Below, in pieces: positions 51,592-60,822 of a DNA stretch of 64,000 bases. The translations under genes were made by a program, and so were the position numbers. The stretch spans positions 62,001-126,000 of the forward strand of contig JABCTZ010000003.1 in NCBI GenBank assembly GCA_018238155.1, in the 5' to 3' direction. Below the pieces are notes generated by a model. That model saw nothing but the letters and a program-made list of their open reading frames with translations. It did no database searches and was not told the origin of the DNA. Each line of letters starts with the position of its first letter. Position 1 is the first letter of the stretch. The DNA is from Candidatus Heimdallarchaeota archaeon. GTDB lineage: Archaea > Asgardarchaeota > Heimdallarchaeia > JABLTI01.

Positions 51592-54333
51592 ATGGTGAAA
51601 CTTCTTTCATACCCGAAATATGCACTGAAATCAATCCGTGCAAAGAAATTCAGGTTCTTCCTTGGAATACTAGCGCTAGCTATTGCAATCGGAATGTTTG
51701 GTGTTTCTAATGTTATTGTAGATGCAATATCTTTGTCATATCTTCCTAGGATTTCAGAACAAACCGGTCAAGTTGATATTCGCGTGGAAAATTACAATAT
51801 AACCGATATTCCGCCAATTTATGATTATGAATCTTTAATTGATGAGATAAACACCATTTCAAAAGTTGCTGGGGCAGCTCCTCGTTATGAATTGCCTGGT
51901 GCTCGCTTTCAAGGAAAGAATAAGAATTTTACCGTGACTTTTTTAGGAATTAATCCTACTCAAGAGAAAGCAATAGGTTTTGGTGACCTTGAATTATCTT
52001 CTGCAGCAGATCTAGGTATCCTTCCTGTTAATCATTGTTGGGTACGTGAGGAAATTGCTCAAGCCTTAGAATTAGAAATTGGTTCACAATATACAATTGA
52101 AATCAGCTTTACCAAGATAAATATTACATTGGATGCTACTTTTGTAAACAAAGGTATGCTCCCTTCTGATAAAGAAAACATGGTTCTGGTTAATATTGAA
52201 ACATTGGAGCCTTTTGTTGGTGGTCCTGGAATTGCTACTGAAATAGTTGCTCAATTTGCTAATCGAGATGAAATCTATGACATCAATAAACCTGATGAAA
52301 CTATCGCCAAAGCAAAAGAGATTGGTGTACTTGTTCAAGACACAATTGGAACAGGTTATCAAGTATATTTACCAATTGCTAGTGCCTTGGAAAATAGAGG
52401 AACAGGATTAGTTTTTCTCCGGATTTTGTTTAATTCCCTTTCAGCTTTAAGTTTGATTGTAAGTGGTTTTCTGATTTTCTCTCTAATGACTGTTAGTGTT
52501 GAAGAAAAGACTCGAGAATTTGCTTTGTATAGAACCATTGGCGCAAAACGAAGACAAATCTTCATCTTGGTTCTTTTTGAAGCAAGTTTTACTTGTTTAA
52601 CGGGATCTGTTATTGGTATTGGTTTTAGCTATTTGCTTGCTTATTTTGTGAAGTTGTTCCTTCAAAGCAGTGACATCGATATTTCCTTCACTCTCTCACC
52701 AATAATGGTACTATATTCTGTACTTCTGGGCATTGGAGTGGCGATACTTGCTTCTCTCTTTCCTGCTTTACGAGCAATGAGAAAGAGTATTATTAGTGGT
52801 TTAAATCCTTTGAAAGCTGATGCACCTGATTTAAAGCTTGTAAGAGATCGAGGTCCTAACAAAACATTGTTTTTAGTAGGTTTTTCAATATCAGTTGCTT
52901 CAGGGCTAATATTTTTATTGATTCCAATCATGACTATTTCTTCTTCAGATACTTTATTTTTCACTATCCTCTTAATGTTGTTCTTTGGCTTTGGTTTTGG
53001 CCTTTCTTTAATTATCGTTGGGGTTATTGAACCCGTAGTTGAAAATTTCTTTTTATTTATCATCAAACCTATTTTCAAAAAGACGAACAAAATCGTTCAT
53101 ATGTTTCTAAAACGAAATCGAAGAAGAAATGCGATAACTGCAATGATGTTTATCATTTCCTTTGGAACAACTATGGTCATTTCAACTACTTTTCTAGTTC
53201 AGGACCAAGGCTTAATTGAGAACATCGGTTCACTAACCGGGTCAGATATCACTCTATTTGATTCTACCTATGATATTAATGGTTCTGAAATAATGGATAC
53301 AATTGTTGAAGAATTCGATGATGTGATTTCAGGTTCATTTAGCACTCTGCCCATTAGCTCTGTTTTGACTGGTTTATGGAGTGTTGCTGGTGATCAGATA
53401 TTCTTTGAATCGTATGGTGTTAGTGTACTAGGTGTGCCGTCTAATTTTATTGAACCACTTTATGATGATTTGATAGTTTATTCAGAAGGAACAGATGCAA
53501 TGTTTGAGGATTTGCAAGAGAATAATACTGTAATAATTAGTACTGCTTTAGCAAAAGAATTAGAACTAGGCATAGGCGATACACTACGACTCAAACTATT
53601 AACTCTAAACCCTGTATTGATTGAATTAGGATATACTCATGATGTATTTCTAGACATTGTTGGAGTAGCATCAAAAATACCTGGGATGACGGGTATTCAT
53701 GAACAAGAACGCTTTGCCTCACGCTCAACTATTCTTATTGGCGAAGATACTTGGTCGTATTTAACCGATTTAGATTTCCAAGATAGTGCCTATAGGATCT
53801 TCTTAGAAACTTCTTCACCAGAGGTAGCTGAAACTGTGGGTCAAGAATTACGAAGAAGATATGAAAGTAATGCTTTGTACGTGCTTATCGAAAAGGAATT
53901 AGTTGACAGAATTGCAGAAGATAATCAAACAAGAGTAATTCTGGTAAATGTTATGATGGTATTTACAATTGTAATTGCTCTATTTGGTGTCTTTGCTTCA
54001 ACATATAGTAATGTTGCTGAATCCCATAAAACCATTGGAATCCTCAAAGCAATTGGCTTGAAAAATCGAGATGTCGATGGAATATTCGTCCTGGAATCAA
54101 CAATTCTTACTGTAAGCTCTTGCGTGTTAGGAGGACTAATGGGATACTTCCTTGGATATTATCTTTACCTTATCGATGCTATAGAACATGAATGGAAAAT
54201 CCCTCTGGTCACTCCACCTTTGATAAGCATTCTTTCTCTTGTTTTTGCTATGTTATTAGCTGGACTTGGAGCATTTATAGCTACTCGAGTCATTTCAAGA
54301 AAATCTGCTAGTGAATTAATTAGAGTAGAGTAG
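51592..54333 (+). CDS. FtsX/MacB-type ABC permease, duplicated
   Basis: 913 residues. Helix 1 (FFLGILALAIAIGMFGVSNV) precedes an extracytoplasmic MacB-type domain; three helices follow (residues about 280-400). A second copy begins near NAITAMMFIISFGTTMVIST and ends with three more helices and RKSASELIRVE. The cytoplasmic loops VEEKTREFALYRTIGAKRRQ and ESHKTIGILKAIGLKNRD are the coupling helices contacting the ATPase. A single chain with two FtsX units can work with an ATPase dimer without a partner. Substrate unknown, probably lipid or surface protein. Confidence 0.9.
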   Translation: MVKLLSYPKYALKSIRAKKFRFFLGILALAIAIGMFGVSNVIVDAISLSYLPRISEQTGQVDIRVENYNITDIPPIYDYESLIDEINTISKVAGAAPRYELPGARFQGKNKNFTVTFLGINPTQEKAIGFGDLELSSAADLGILPVNHCWVREEIAQALELEIGSQYTIEISFTKINITLDATFVNKGMLPSDKENMVLVNIETLEPFVGGPGIATEIVAQFANRDEIYDINKPDETIAKAKEIGVLVQDTIGTGYQVYLPIASALENRGTGLVFLRILFNSLSALSLIVSGFLIFSLMTVSVEEKTREFALYRTIGAKRRQIFILVLFEASFTCLTGSVIGIGFSYLLAYFVKLFLQSSDIDISFTLSPIMVLYSVLLGIGVAILASLFPALRAMRKSIISGLNPLKADAPDLKLVRDRGPNKTLFLVGFSISVASGLIFLLIPIMTISSSDTLFFTILLMLFFGFGFGLSLIIVGVIEPVVENFFLFIIKPIFKKTNKIVHMFLKRNRRRNAITAMMFIISFGTTMVISTTFLVQDQGLIENIGSLTGSDITLFDSTYDINGSEIMDTIVEEFDDVISGSFSTLPISSVLTGLWSVAGDQIFFESYGVSVLGVPSNFIEPLYDDLIVYSEGTDAMFEDLQENNTVIISTALAKELELGIGDTLRLKLLTLNPVLIELGYTHDVFLDIVGVASKIPGMTGIHEQERFASRSTILIGEDTWSYLTDLDFQDSAYRIFLETSSPEVAETVGQELRRRYESNALYVLIEKELVDRIAEDNQTRVILVNVMMVFTIVIALFGVFASTYSNVAESHKTIGILKAIGLKNRDVDGIFVLESTILTVSSCVLGGLMGYFLGYYLYLIDAIEHEWKIPLVTPPLISILSLVFAMLLAGLGAFIATRVISRKSASELIRVE

Positions 54334-54409
54334 GGGAATTCTTTTCTATTTTCTACTGTTTTTTCCCCTATTTCACGAACTCTTAAATAATCTCAAAATT
54401 AATGTTGAA

Positions 54410-55003
54410 ATGAATAAGTACAAGGTATGCTTAATTATGCGATTCCATAAGAAATTAGTTGGGAAAAAATGTTATCTCTCTTCCATTAGCTTGGATGATG
54501 CAGAAAAATGGACTGAATGGTTTAATGATTTAGAAGTTACTATACCACTTGGTGATGAAGCTTATTTACCAACTTCTGTTGACAATCAAAAAGCAACAAT
54601 TGCTGAATTACTAAAAAACAATTCTTATTTCTTCAATATTGTTGTCCTAAAATCAGATGAGCTTATTGGTCGAGTGGGCTTATTTCAGGTTAATAAAACA
54701 GATCGCTGTGCTATGTTTGGTATTGTAATCGGAGAAAAAAATTATTGGAATAAGGGTTATGGACAAGACGCCACTAAATTAATGGTAGATTACGGATTTA
54801 ATCTATTGAATCTACATAATATAATGCTTGGAGTTTTTGCTTACAATATACGCGCCACTAAATGCTACGAAAAAGTCGGTTTTAAAGAAATCGGAAGACG
54901 CCGACAAGCAAGAATCATTGGTGGTAAGAAGTATGATGTAATATTAATGGACATTCTTGCAGATGAATTTACCTCGGTCTATGTTAAAAAGTTGATTGAA
55001 TAA
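54410..55003 (+). CDS. GNAT acetyltransferase, RimJ/RimL type
   Basis: 197 residues (188 from the ATG at 54437, which gives the more usual MRFHKKLVGKKCYLSSIS). The acetyl-CoA site is GEKNYWNKGYGQDA, close to the Q/RxxGxG/A motif, then LHNIMLGVFAYNIRATKCYEKVGF, typical of ribosomal-protein N-acetyltransferase-like enzymes. Substrate may be an amino group of a protein or small molecule. Confidence 0.9.
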   Translation: MNKYKVCLIMRFHKKLVGKKCYLSSISLDDAEKWTEWFNDLEVTIPLGDEAYLPTSVDNQKATIAELLKNNSYFFNIVVLKSDELIGRVGLFQVNKTDRCAMFGIVIGEKNYWNKGYGQDATKLMVDYGFNLLNLHNIMLGVFAYNIRATKCYEKVGFKEIGRRRQARIIGGKKYDVILMDILADEFTSVYVKKLIE

Positions 55004-55205
55004 TCATTATTGTTTTTAGTAGAAATAAGTCATAGCTTATTCTCTTTCTTTGCCAAATTAATTTATTGATTCACTCTATTATGACATTCGAATGGAATTC
55101 GATTCTCATTTTAATGTTCTTACCTTCTTAAAAAAATGAGCTATATCGTTTCACTATCATTCAACTGAACGTGGTTAGTATGTACAAAAAAACAATTTGA
55201 CTATT

Positions 55206-55640
55206 ATGCTAATTATTTTTGGATGTGGTCTTTTTTTCTTTAGTAATTCTTACAGAGGGAACACAGCTCAAGCAGTTAATCTAAATACTGTTTCAAAACA
55301 GATGATCAATGAATGAGAAATATCAAATCATCTTAACTTTTCCACTTTTTTTGGAGGAAGTAGTGATGATATTGGTCAAAAGATAGCTGTTACCTCTACT
55401 GGAAATATTGTTGTTTCTGGTTATACTACCTCTGGAAACTTTCCAGTAGCTGATGCTTATCAAGACACAAATGCAGGAAGCTATGATATGTATATTACCA
55501 TGTTCAATCTAAATCTAACCCGTCCACCTGAAACACCAAGCACTTCAACAGGTTCTTCAATGATTTTTATTGCACCACTTATAATACCTTTAGTTCTATT
55601 CTTTGGATTTCTATATAATCATCAAAAGAGTCGAAAATAA
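55206..55640 (+). pseudogene. SBBP-repeat secreted protein broken by an in-frame TGA
   Basis: From ATG 55206 a signal-peptide-like start (MLIIFGCGLFFFSNSY) runs into TGA at 55314-55316, after which the same frame continues to 55640: STFFGGSSDDIGQKIAVTST, GNIVVSGYTTSGNFPVADAY, then a Thr/Pro/Ser linker and a membrane anchor ending NHQKSRK. The middle is one SBBP beta-propeller repeat; intact relatives have many. It is short as well as interrupted, so internal deletion plus a nonsense change is likely. A good terminator hairpin survives downstream. Confidence 0.75.
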
Positions 55641-55649
55641 TCTTTTTTT

Positions 55650-55675
55650 GAGGTAGAACTATCTACCTCTTCCTT
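55650..55675 (+). terminator. Hairpin terminator after SBBP pseudogene
   Basis: GAGGTAGA (55650-55657) pairs perfectly with TCTACCTC (55662-55669) over a 4-nt loop, followed by a T-rich run. Confidence 0.6.
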
Positions 55676-55791
55676 TTCTTTTCTAACCATTAATTTACAA
55701 CTAGCTCTTTTTTCAAACTTAAAATTAATGCTTATAGTTAATAAATAAATAAAAAAATTAAAAAGAAAAATGCTTTTCCAAAAAACCAAAT

Positions 55792-57009
55792 TTAACCTGA
55801 TTTTTTAGAAATTCTTTCTTTTCGTTTTTCTGCTTTAGCAAATCTTTTCTCTTCTTTTTCTTTGCTTCTCTCTTCCAAATATTTTTTATGTTCCTTTGGA
55901 TTGACTATGTATTTTTCACCACTAATTAATCCTATTAACCAGCTTAGGAATGCTAAGAGCAATATCCCATTTGCAAACCCTATTATGAGGAGTACTATTG
56001 GGTAAACAAGCGCTTCATTAACTATTTCATTTCCATCTATTGCATTGGCGATAACTAAAGTTATCACAGTAGCAATGATCCAAAATGTTACAATTGTACT
56101 ATAGAGAACAACTCTGTAGAAGAATCGCTTTTGATAATGTATGAGTTTGTCATTCCCAAAGGTAAACTTGGAAATTCCTTTTTGAAATGTATGATAGACA
56201 TTTTTCATCCATCCCCAAACAATCTTTGGAAAAGTAAAAATTGAAATAAAGAATGCTTTTACTTTCTTCATAAATTTCCCTGCGAAATCTACTTCGCTAA
56301 ATATGACCGCTAAAATGACTATTCCAACACCCAATACAATTAGTATTACTAATGGAACCCAAAAGCTGTCTCCAGAGAAGAAAAAGGTAAAAGCAGCTGC
56401 AATCCCTTTCCCGATGTTCACTAAGATAAATTCCCAGATTACTGTAACAAAAATTGCGTTAAGAATAGCGACAAAGAGTGCCCAGGCAATACTCCATTCG
56501 AAATTAACAAAGAAATTTCTAAATGATAACCAAACTTCGTCCATGAAATCAAATGAAATGAATATTGCAATTACTGCTCCTAATGTTCCCGCAATAAAAT
56601 AAAACATTGGAAGTGATCTTAAGAATCCTACTTCATTGATATATCCTTCTGGTATTGTATCACCATCTTCTATTTCAAATAAAGTACGATCTAAATCTTC
56701 CTTATCGTTTCTAGATAGAAATTTGAATGTATCTCTGATTTTCCAATAAGCGTAAATATATGGAAACATGATGATTTTTATTATTATCCAGAAGAAAAGA
56801 CCTATGCCACGTAAAATTCTCAAAGGATGATAAAATTTCTTTTCTTTGATTTTTTCCTTTCTTTCTCTACGTTTTTGTGCTCGTCCTTGTTGTCGTTTCG
56901 TTCTTTTTTGAGCTCCAGTAAGTTCTTCTGTATCTTTGTTTTTCTCTTCTTTTTGCTCTTTTTTGGCTTTAACTTTCGTTTCTTCCTTCTCCGTCTCATC
57001 ATTTGTCAT
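55792..57009 (-). CDS. Multi-span membrane protein with charged termini
   Basis: About 405 residues from the ATG at 57009 (MTNDETEKEE); the open frame continues upstream without a better start. The first 70 residues are extremely Lys/Glu-rich, as is the C-terminal 35 (KEHKKYLEERSKEKEEK). Between them are about seven membrane segments, several with Trp/Phe edges (FFWIIIKIIMFPYIYAYW, VPLVILIVLGVGIVILAVIF). It resembles no transporter I can name. Highly charged cytoplasmic tails suggest interaction with protein or membrane surface. Confidence 0.75.
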   Translation of the reverse strand: MTNDETEKEETKVKAKKEQKEEKNKDTEELTGAQKRTKRQQGRAQKRRERKEKIKEKKFYHPLRILRGIGLFFWIIIKIIMFPYIYAYWKIRDTFKFLSRNDKEDLDRTLFEIEDGDTIPEGYINEVGFLRSLPMFYFIAGTLGAVIAIFISFDFMDEVWLSFRNFFVNFEWSIAWALFVAILNAIFVTVIWEFILVNIGKGIAAAFTFFFSGDSFWVPLVILIVLGVGIVILAVIFSEVDFAGKFMKKVKAFFISIFTFPKIVWGWMKNVYHTFQKGISKFTFGNDKLIHYQKRFFYRVVLYSTIVTFWIIATVITLVIANAIDGNEIVNEALVYPIVLLIIGFANGILLLAFLSWLIGLISGEKYIVNPKEHKKYLEERSKEKEEKRFAKAEKRKERISKKSG

Positions 57010-57045
57010 AATTATTATCTCCTGAGATTTTACAAAAAATATCAA

Positions 57046-57473
57046 TTTTTTACGTACAAATTTGCTATTTTTATAGTTGAATTAAAGTTCAAAAAGGTTA
57101 TGTGTTTGATTAGCATAATTTTGTTTTTTTTAAAATCGAGATGAATAGTAATAACCAAATCTCAAAATAATTTTCTTGGAACAATCTTGTATTACACTTT
57201 TTATTCTTGCTTTAGCACTCTTTGTAGACACACTTCTCAATTGTCCTATACTCTGAGCAATCATTTGTTTTTAAAATAGTTCTACATCGTAGTAGCCTTT
57301 CTCGAATTGTTGGTTTTAGTAACGGCAAAAATAATTTCAGCTCTAAGAGGACCAGAAATTCATTTATGTTTCTCTAGCAGTTATGGGTTTTCTTGTTGAA
57401 GAAACGTATTCCCATAATACTAAATAAATAACTAAATATACACCTGACTAAAATCTTTCACAAGGTTAGTACA
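57046..57473. other. Intergenic region with imperfect inverted repeat
   Basis: About 430 nt with no gene visible. Just before the kinase start, TTATGGG (57381-57387) pairs with CCCATAA (57411-57417) and an inner TTTCTT/AAGAAA extends the stem, giving an imperfect hairpin or operator-like palindrome near 57381-57417. Confidence 0.45.
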
Positions 57474-58535
57474 TTGCCTTACAAATCAGAGATATTAATT
57501 ACAAAGAAACAAGTTGATTCCATATTTCTCTCCCGCTTTCCACAAGAAAAAATAGTTGCTATTCAAGAGCTTTCTCAATCATTCATCAATCCTGTTTATA
57601 GTGTTACTCTGAATAATTCACAAGATTATATTTTGAAAATTAATAACCCTCATTGGCCAACCAAACAGAGAAGAGAACTATTTGCTATGGAATTAGCAAG
57701 AAAGAAAACTACTATTCCAATCCCTAAAATTTACCTGTCAAGCTTTGATAAATTATTAATTCCATTTAATTATATGATTCAAGAAAAGCTGCCTGGTAAT
57801 GAATTGAGGGCAAATATTAGCTCACATCTTCACTCTGAGAAAGAATTACTGACCATTATCGAAAAGCTAGGCGCTTATCTAGGAGAATTACATTCAATCA
57901 AATTTGATCTCTTTGGTGACTTCACTCATTTTGATTCTGAAATTATTTCACAAGAAGGATCAAGAAGAGATCTGTTTTGGAATAATCAATTCTCAGATTG
58001 GCGTTCTTGTTTCAAAGCTTTCTGTTATGATAATTTGAATTGGGTGGATACTTCTAGCTTTCCACAATATAGACGAAAAATAATTTCTAAAATTGATTAT
58101 TATTCAAAGAAAGTACACAATGCTGAATCAGCTTGCTTTATTCACTCAGACATTCAACCTTCAAATATATTGATTGATGTAAACAAAATTACCGGTATTA
58201 TTGATTTTGAATGGTCTTTTGCCGGATCTGCTAGTTTTGAGTTTGCTTTGGTGTTAGCCGGAATATGTTTCCGTTCATTTCCTTCTCTAGAACAAAGTTC
58301 GTTCTTGTCTTCTTTTTCCGGATCAAAAACAGGTGATATCAAGAAATACTTTACTAGAGGTTATCGTACTACATCCAAAGAGTCACTATATGAAGAACCT
58401 GAAGATTTAACAAATTTCATTTGGCTTCTATTTATGCTTGGTTCTTGGGATTGGTCTGTAAAATCATCGACAACTGATGAAGTTCATGAACTTGAAAAGA
58501 GCATTCATAAATTGTTTAAACAACTAATTGAATAA
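57474..58535 (+). CDS. Aminoglycoside-phosphotransferase-fold kinase (APH family)
   Basis: 353 residues from TTG 57474. The catalytic loop is HSDIQPSN (H224, D226, N231) followed by GIIDFEWS with the metal-binding Asp, as in APH/choline-kinase-like proteins. The ATP lysine is probably in YILKINNP. Family members phosphorylate sugars, choline-like alcohols or antibiotics; substrate here is unknown. An imperfect palindrome lies about 60 nt upstream. Confidence 0.88.
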   Translation: MPYKSEILITKKQVDSIFLSRFPQEKIVAIQELSQSFINPVYSVTLNNSQDYILKINNPHWPTKQRRELFAMELARKKTTIPIPKIYLSSFDKLLIPFNYMIQEKLPGNELRANISSHLHSEKELLTIIEKLGAYLGELHSIKFDLFGDFTHFDSEIISQEGSRRDLFWNNQFSDWRSCFKAFCYDNLNWVDTSSFPQYRRKIISKIDYYSKKVHNAESACFIHSDIQPSNILIDVNKITGIIDFEWSFAGSASFEFALVLAGICFRSFPSLEQSSFLSSFSGSKTGDIKKYFTRGYRTTSKESLYEEPEDLTNFIWLLFMLGSWDWSVKSSTTDEVHELEKSIHKLFKQLIE

Positions 58536-58588
58536 TCTATTTTTTTAACATAACAAATAATTTTATATTCTCTACTATTGATGGGCTA

Positions 58589-58614
58589 TATTGGGGGGTT
58601 ATAAATCCCCAATA
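58589..58614 (+). promoter_or_regulatory. Palindrome flanking a TATA-like element before the solute-binding protein gene
   Basis: TATTGGGG (58589-58596) and CCCCAATA (58607-58614) are perfect 8-nt inverted arms around GGTTATAAAT, a good TATA-box sequence. The gene starts 23 nt later, so transcription probably begins only a few nt before the ATG. A protein bound to the arms would cover the TATA box. It could instead be a hairpin in a longer leader. Confidence 0.5.
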
Positions 58615-58636
58615 ACTATGCGAAGGATAAGTAAAA

Positions 58637-59896
58637 ATGCACCAAAGACAAATGAAAATTTTTTTGATTATTGTATCAGTACTAATTCTCCCTTTGAATA
58701 ATTCTAAGTTAACTCATACTAACAACATTTCTGGTTGCTCTAATTCTCCCATGTTTCAACAAATAATAATTAATGCTGACGGAACTCAAGAGCTAATTAT
58801 TTATACTCATGATAGTTTTTTAGCGTGGGGTTTGGATCCCGAGACGACACTAAATACCGCTTTTTATGATTGGGGTGTTGCTAACGACGTTACAATAAAC
58901 CTTAAACTATTTAGTGGAATGGTTGATGCTCTTAACAATCTTATTATTGAGAAAGATGCTCCGGTAGCTGATGTTGTTATTGGTTTGGATTCAATAATGA
59001 TCAATCGAGCTAAAGAAGCTGAAGTTTTAATGCCTTATACGGATGCTAATTTAGAGAATATTACAACTTCACTTATTACTGCTCTTGATTCGGAAAAATA
59101 TCTACTACCAATTGATTATGGATTAATCGCTTTTGTTTTTGATACTGAATTTATTACTGCAGCAAATTATCCTGAAATAACCGATTTAACTTTTGATCAT
59201 CTCCTATCAACTTTTGGCAAAGATTTTGTCGTTCAAGATCCAACTTTAAGCGCAACTGGCATAAACTTCCTTCTCTATCAAATTCTCTTTTATGAAGAAA
59301 TATTGGGTCTAGATTGGAAGAGTTGGTGGGAGGCAGCAAAAGGATCAGTAACTATTAGTCGAAGCTGGACTGATTCTTGGGGTCGTGTTTTTGATACCAA
59401 GGAAGATCACATGATGGTTTCTTATGGAACAGACCCTGCTTATAATGCTCATATATGGGGCATTTTCGAACAAAATGCTGCAATAATTAGTAAAGATTCC
59501 ACAAAATATAGTTGGATGCAAATTGAAGGGATAGGATTAGTTAATGGTGCAACAAATGTTACTTTAGCGAAATCCTATATTGATTTTGCTCTAAGTCCAG
59601 ATATGCAAAATCTTATCGCTCAAAATAATTGGATGTTTCCGGCTAATACCGAAGTTGTATTACCTTCTAGCTATGCTTATGCTATTACAGCTGAAAACGT
59701 CACTATTTTGAATGATCTTGTTACATCGGATTACATTGGTGCTAATTATCAAATATGGTTGAATGAATGGGAACAATTAGTATTCGATACTGGTTTCTGG
59801 TGGCTTTGGGTACTAATACCTGCTGTTGTCGTATTTATTGCAATAGTTACTACTGTTGTATTATTCACTCGTAACAAGAAATTAGATATTGAATGA
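58637..59896 (+). CDS. Membrane-anchored solute-binding protein, thiamine-binding-protein-like
   Basis: 419 residues. An N-terminal signal peptide (FLIIVSVLILPLNN) precedes a periplasmic-binding-fold domain with ELIIYTHDSFLAWG and ADVVIGLDSIM, which resemble the ThiB/TbpA group and related iron/thiamine binders. One C-terminal membrane helix (WWLWVLIPAVVVFIAIV) and a basic tail anchor it outside the cell. No permease or ATPase gene is adjacent, so its transporter is elsewhere, or it works as a receptor. A TATA-flanking palindrome lies upstream, suggesting regulation. Confidence 0.85.
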   Translation: MHQRQMKIFLIIVSVLILPLNNSKLTHTNNISGCSNSPMFQQIIINADGTQELIIYTHDSFLAWGLDPETTLNTAFYDWGVANDVTINLKLFSGMVDALNNLIIEKDAPVADVVIGLDSIMINRAKEAEVLMPYTDANLENITTSLITALDSEKYLLPIDYGLIAFVFDTEFITAANYPEITDLTFDHLLSTFGKDFVVQDPTLSATGINFLLYQILFYEEILGLDWKSWWEAAKGSVTISRSWTDSWGRVFDTKEDHMMVSYGTDPAYNAHIWGIFEQNAAIISKDSTKYSWMQIEGIGLVNGATNVTLAKSYIDFALSPDMQNLIAQNNWMFPANTEVVLPSSYAYAITAENVTILNDLVTSDYIGANYQIWLNEWEQLVFDTGFWWLWVLIPAVVVFIAIVTTVVLFTRNKKLDIE

Positions 59897-59901
59897 AAAG
59901 A

Positions 59902-59935
59902 AAATGAAAGACAATCTTTCATTTACTTATTTTTT
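59902..59935. terminator. Hairpin terminator between convergent genes
   Basis: AAATGAAAGA (59902-59911) and TCTTTCATTT (59915-59924) are perfectly complementary over a 3-nt loop, followed by a T-run on the plus strand. It lies exactly between the solute-binding protein and the convergent sugar-isomerase-like gene and can serve both. Confidence 0.7.
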
Positions 59936-60751
59936 CCCTGCACGGTTAATTTTTTTCCTTAATATTGGTCTTAATACGGCGTATCTTGCTTTCAATTGAA
60001 AATAGCGAACTTTTGAAAATGGTTTAACACAATGAAGACAAGAATCCATTATGCTCTCGAGATCTAATCCTTGTGGTTTTATCTCCTGATTTATGACTCC
60101 TTTGAATCCGATTCCTTTTAAAAAAAACAAAAAATCATTAAAGGGCATTTCTCCAAGACCAAGGGGGAGATGTGAATCGTCTTCTTTTGTGCCATCTTGT
60201 AGGTGTACGTAAACAATTTCTTTTACTAATTCTTTCGGTACATCTAACCAGTTTTTCCAATCAGTCAAGTATCGATGAGCAGCATCAATTGTATGCCCTG
60301 CCAATTTCTTCCCTAAAATATCTTTAGCTTTGAAATAGAAATCCATGAATTCATTATCAGGTTGCCAAGGGATGTTCTCTAAGACAATTGGTGTGTTTAT
60401 TCTTTGCAAACGTTCTATTAATAAATCAAAATTAGAATCTGGTGATTCAGGTGGATGCGAAAGAGTAAATAACATATTCATTTCTTTGTGATGTTCATTT
60501 ACAAAATCAATTACATTCTCTGCTTTCATTGCATTCTCTTTTTTTGAGGAACCTAAATCATATCCTTCTACTCCAAAAATGGGTAAATGAAAAGTTGTTG
60601 TTAACTTGCCTAAATTATTAATAACTCCAGCAATATCTGGAATAATCCTTTCATTTACTTCAACATGATCTAATTTTATTGCATGTGCAAATGGAATCAA
60701 ATCACCCGCAGTTATTCCCTCATAAGGTTCTATGGTTATTCCTATTTTCAT
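59927..60751 (-). CDS. Sugar-phosphate isomerase/epimerase-like TIM-barrel protein (paralogue 2)
   Basis: 274 residues, closely related to the gene at 49833-50696: MKIGITIEPYEGI, TTTFHLPIFG, VLENI, DAAHRYLTDWKNWLDVPKEL, YVHLQDGTKEDDSHLPLGLG and NQEIKP. The same metal-ligand pattern and basic C-terminal extension (PFSKVRYFQLKARYAVLRP) are present. Divergence is moderate, implying an old duplication. It converges with the solute-binding protein gene. Substrate unknown. Confidence 0.85.
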   Translation of the reverse strand: MKIGITIEPYEGITAGDLIPFAHAIKLDHVEVNERIIPDIAGVINNLGKLTTTFHLPIFGVEGYDLGSSKKENAMKAENVIDFVNEHHKEMNMLFTLSHPPESPDSNFDLLIERLQRINTPIVLENIPWQPDNEFMDFYFKAKDILGKKLAGHTIDAAHRYLTDWKNWLDVPKELVKEIVYVHLQDGTKEDDSHLPLGLGEMPFNDFLFFLKGIGFKGVINQEIKPQGLDLESIMDSCLHCVKPFSKVRYFQLKARYAVLRPILRKKINRAGKK

Positions 60752-60822
60752 AATGAATTAAATCTGAATACTAAAAATAAAAGAGTTTTCGGTCAGCTTT
60801 ATACTGACCTTTTGTTAGATTA

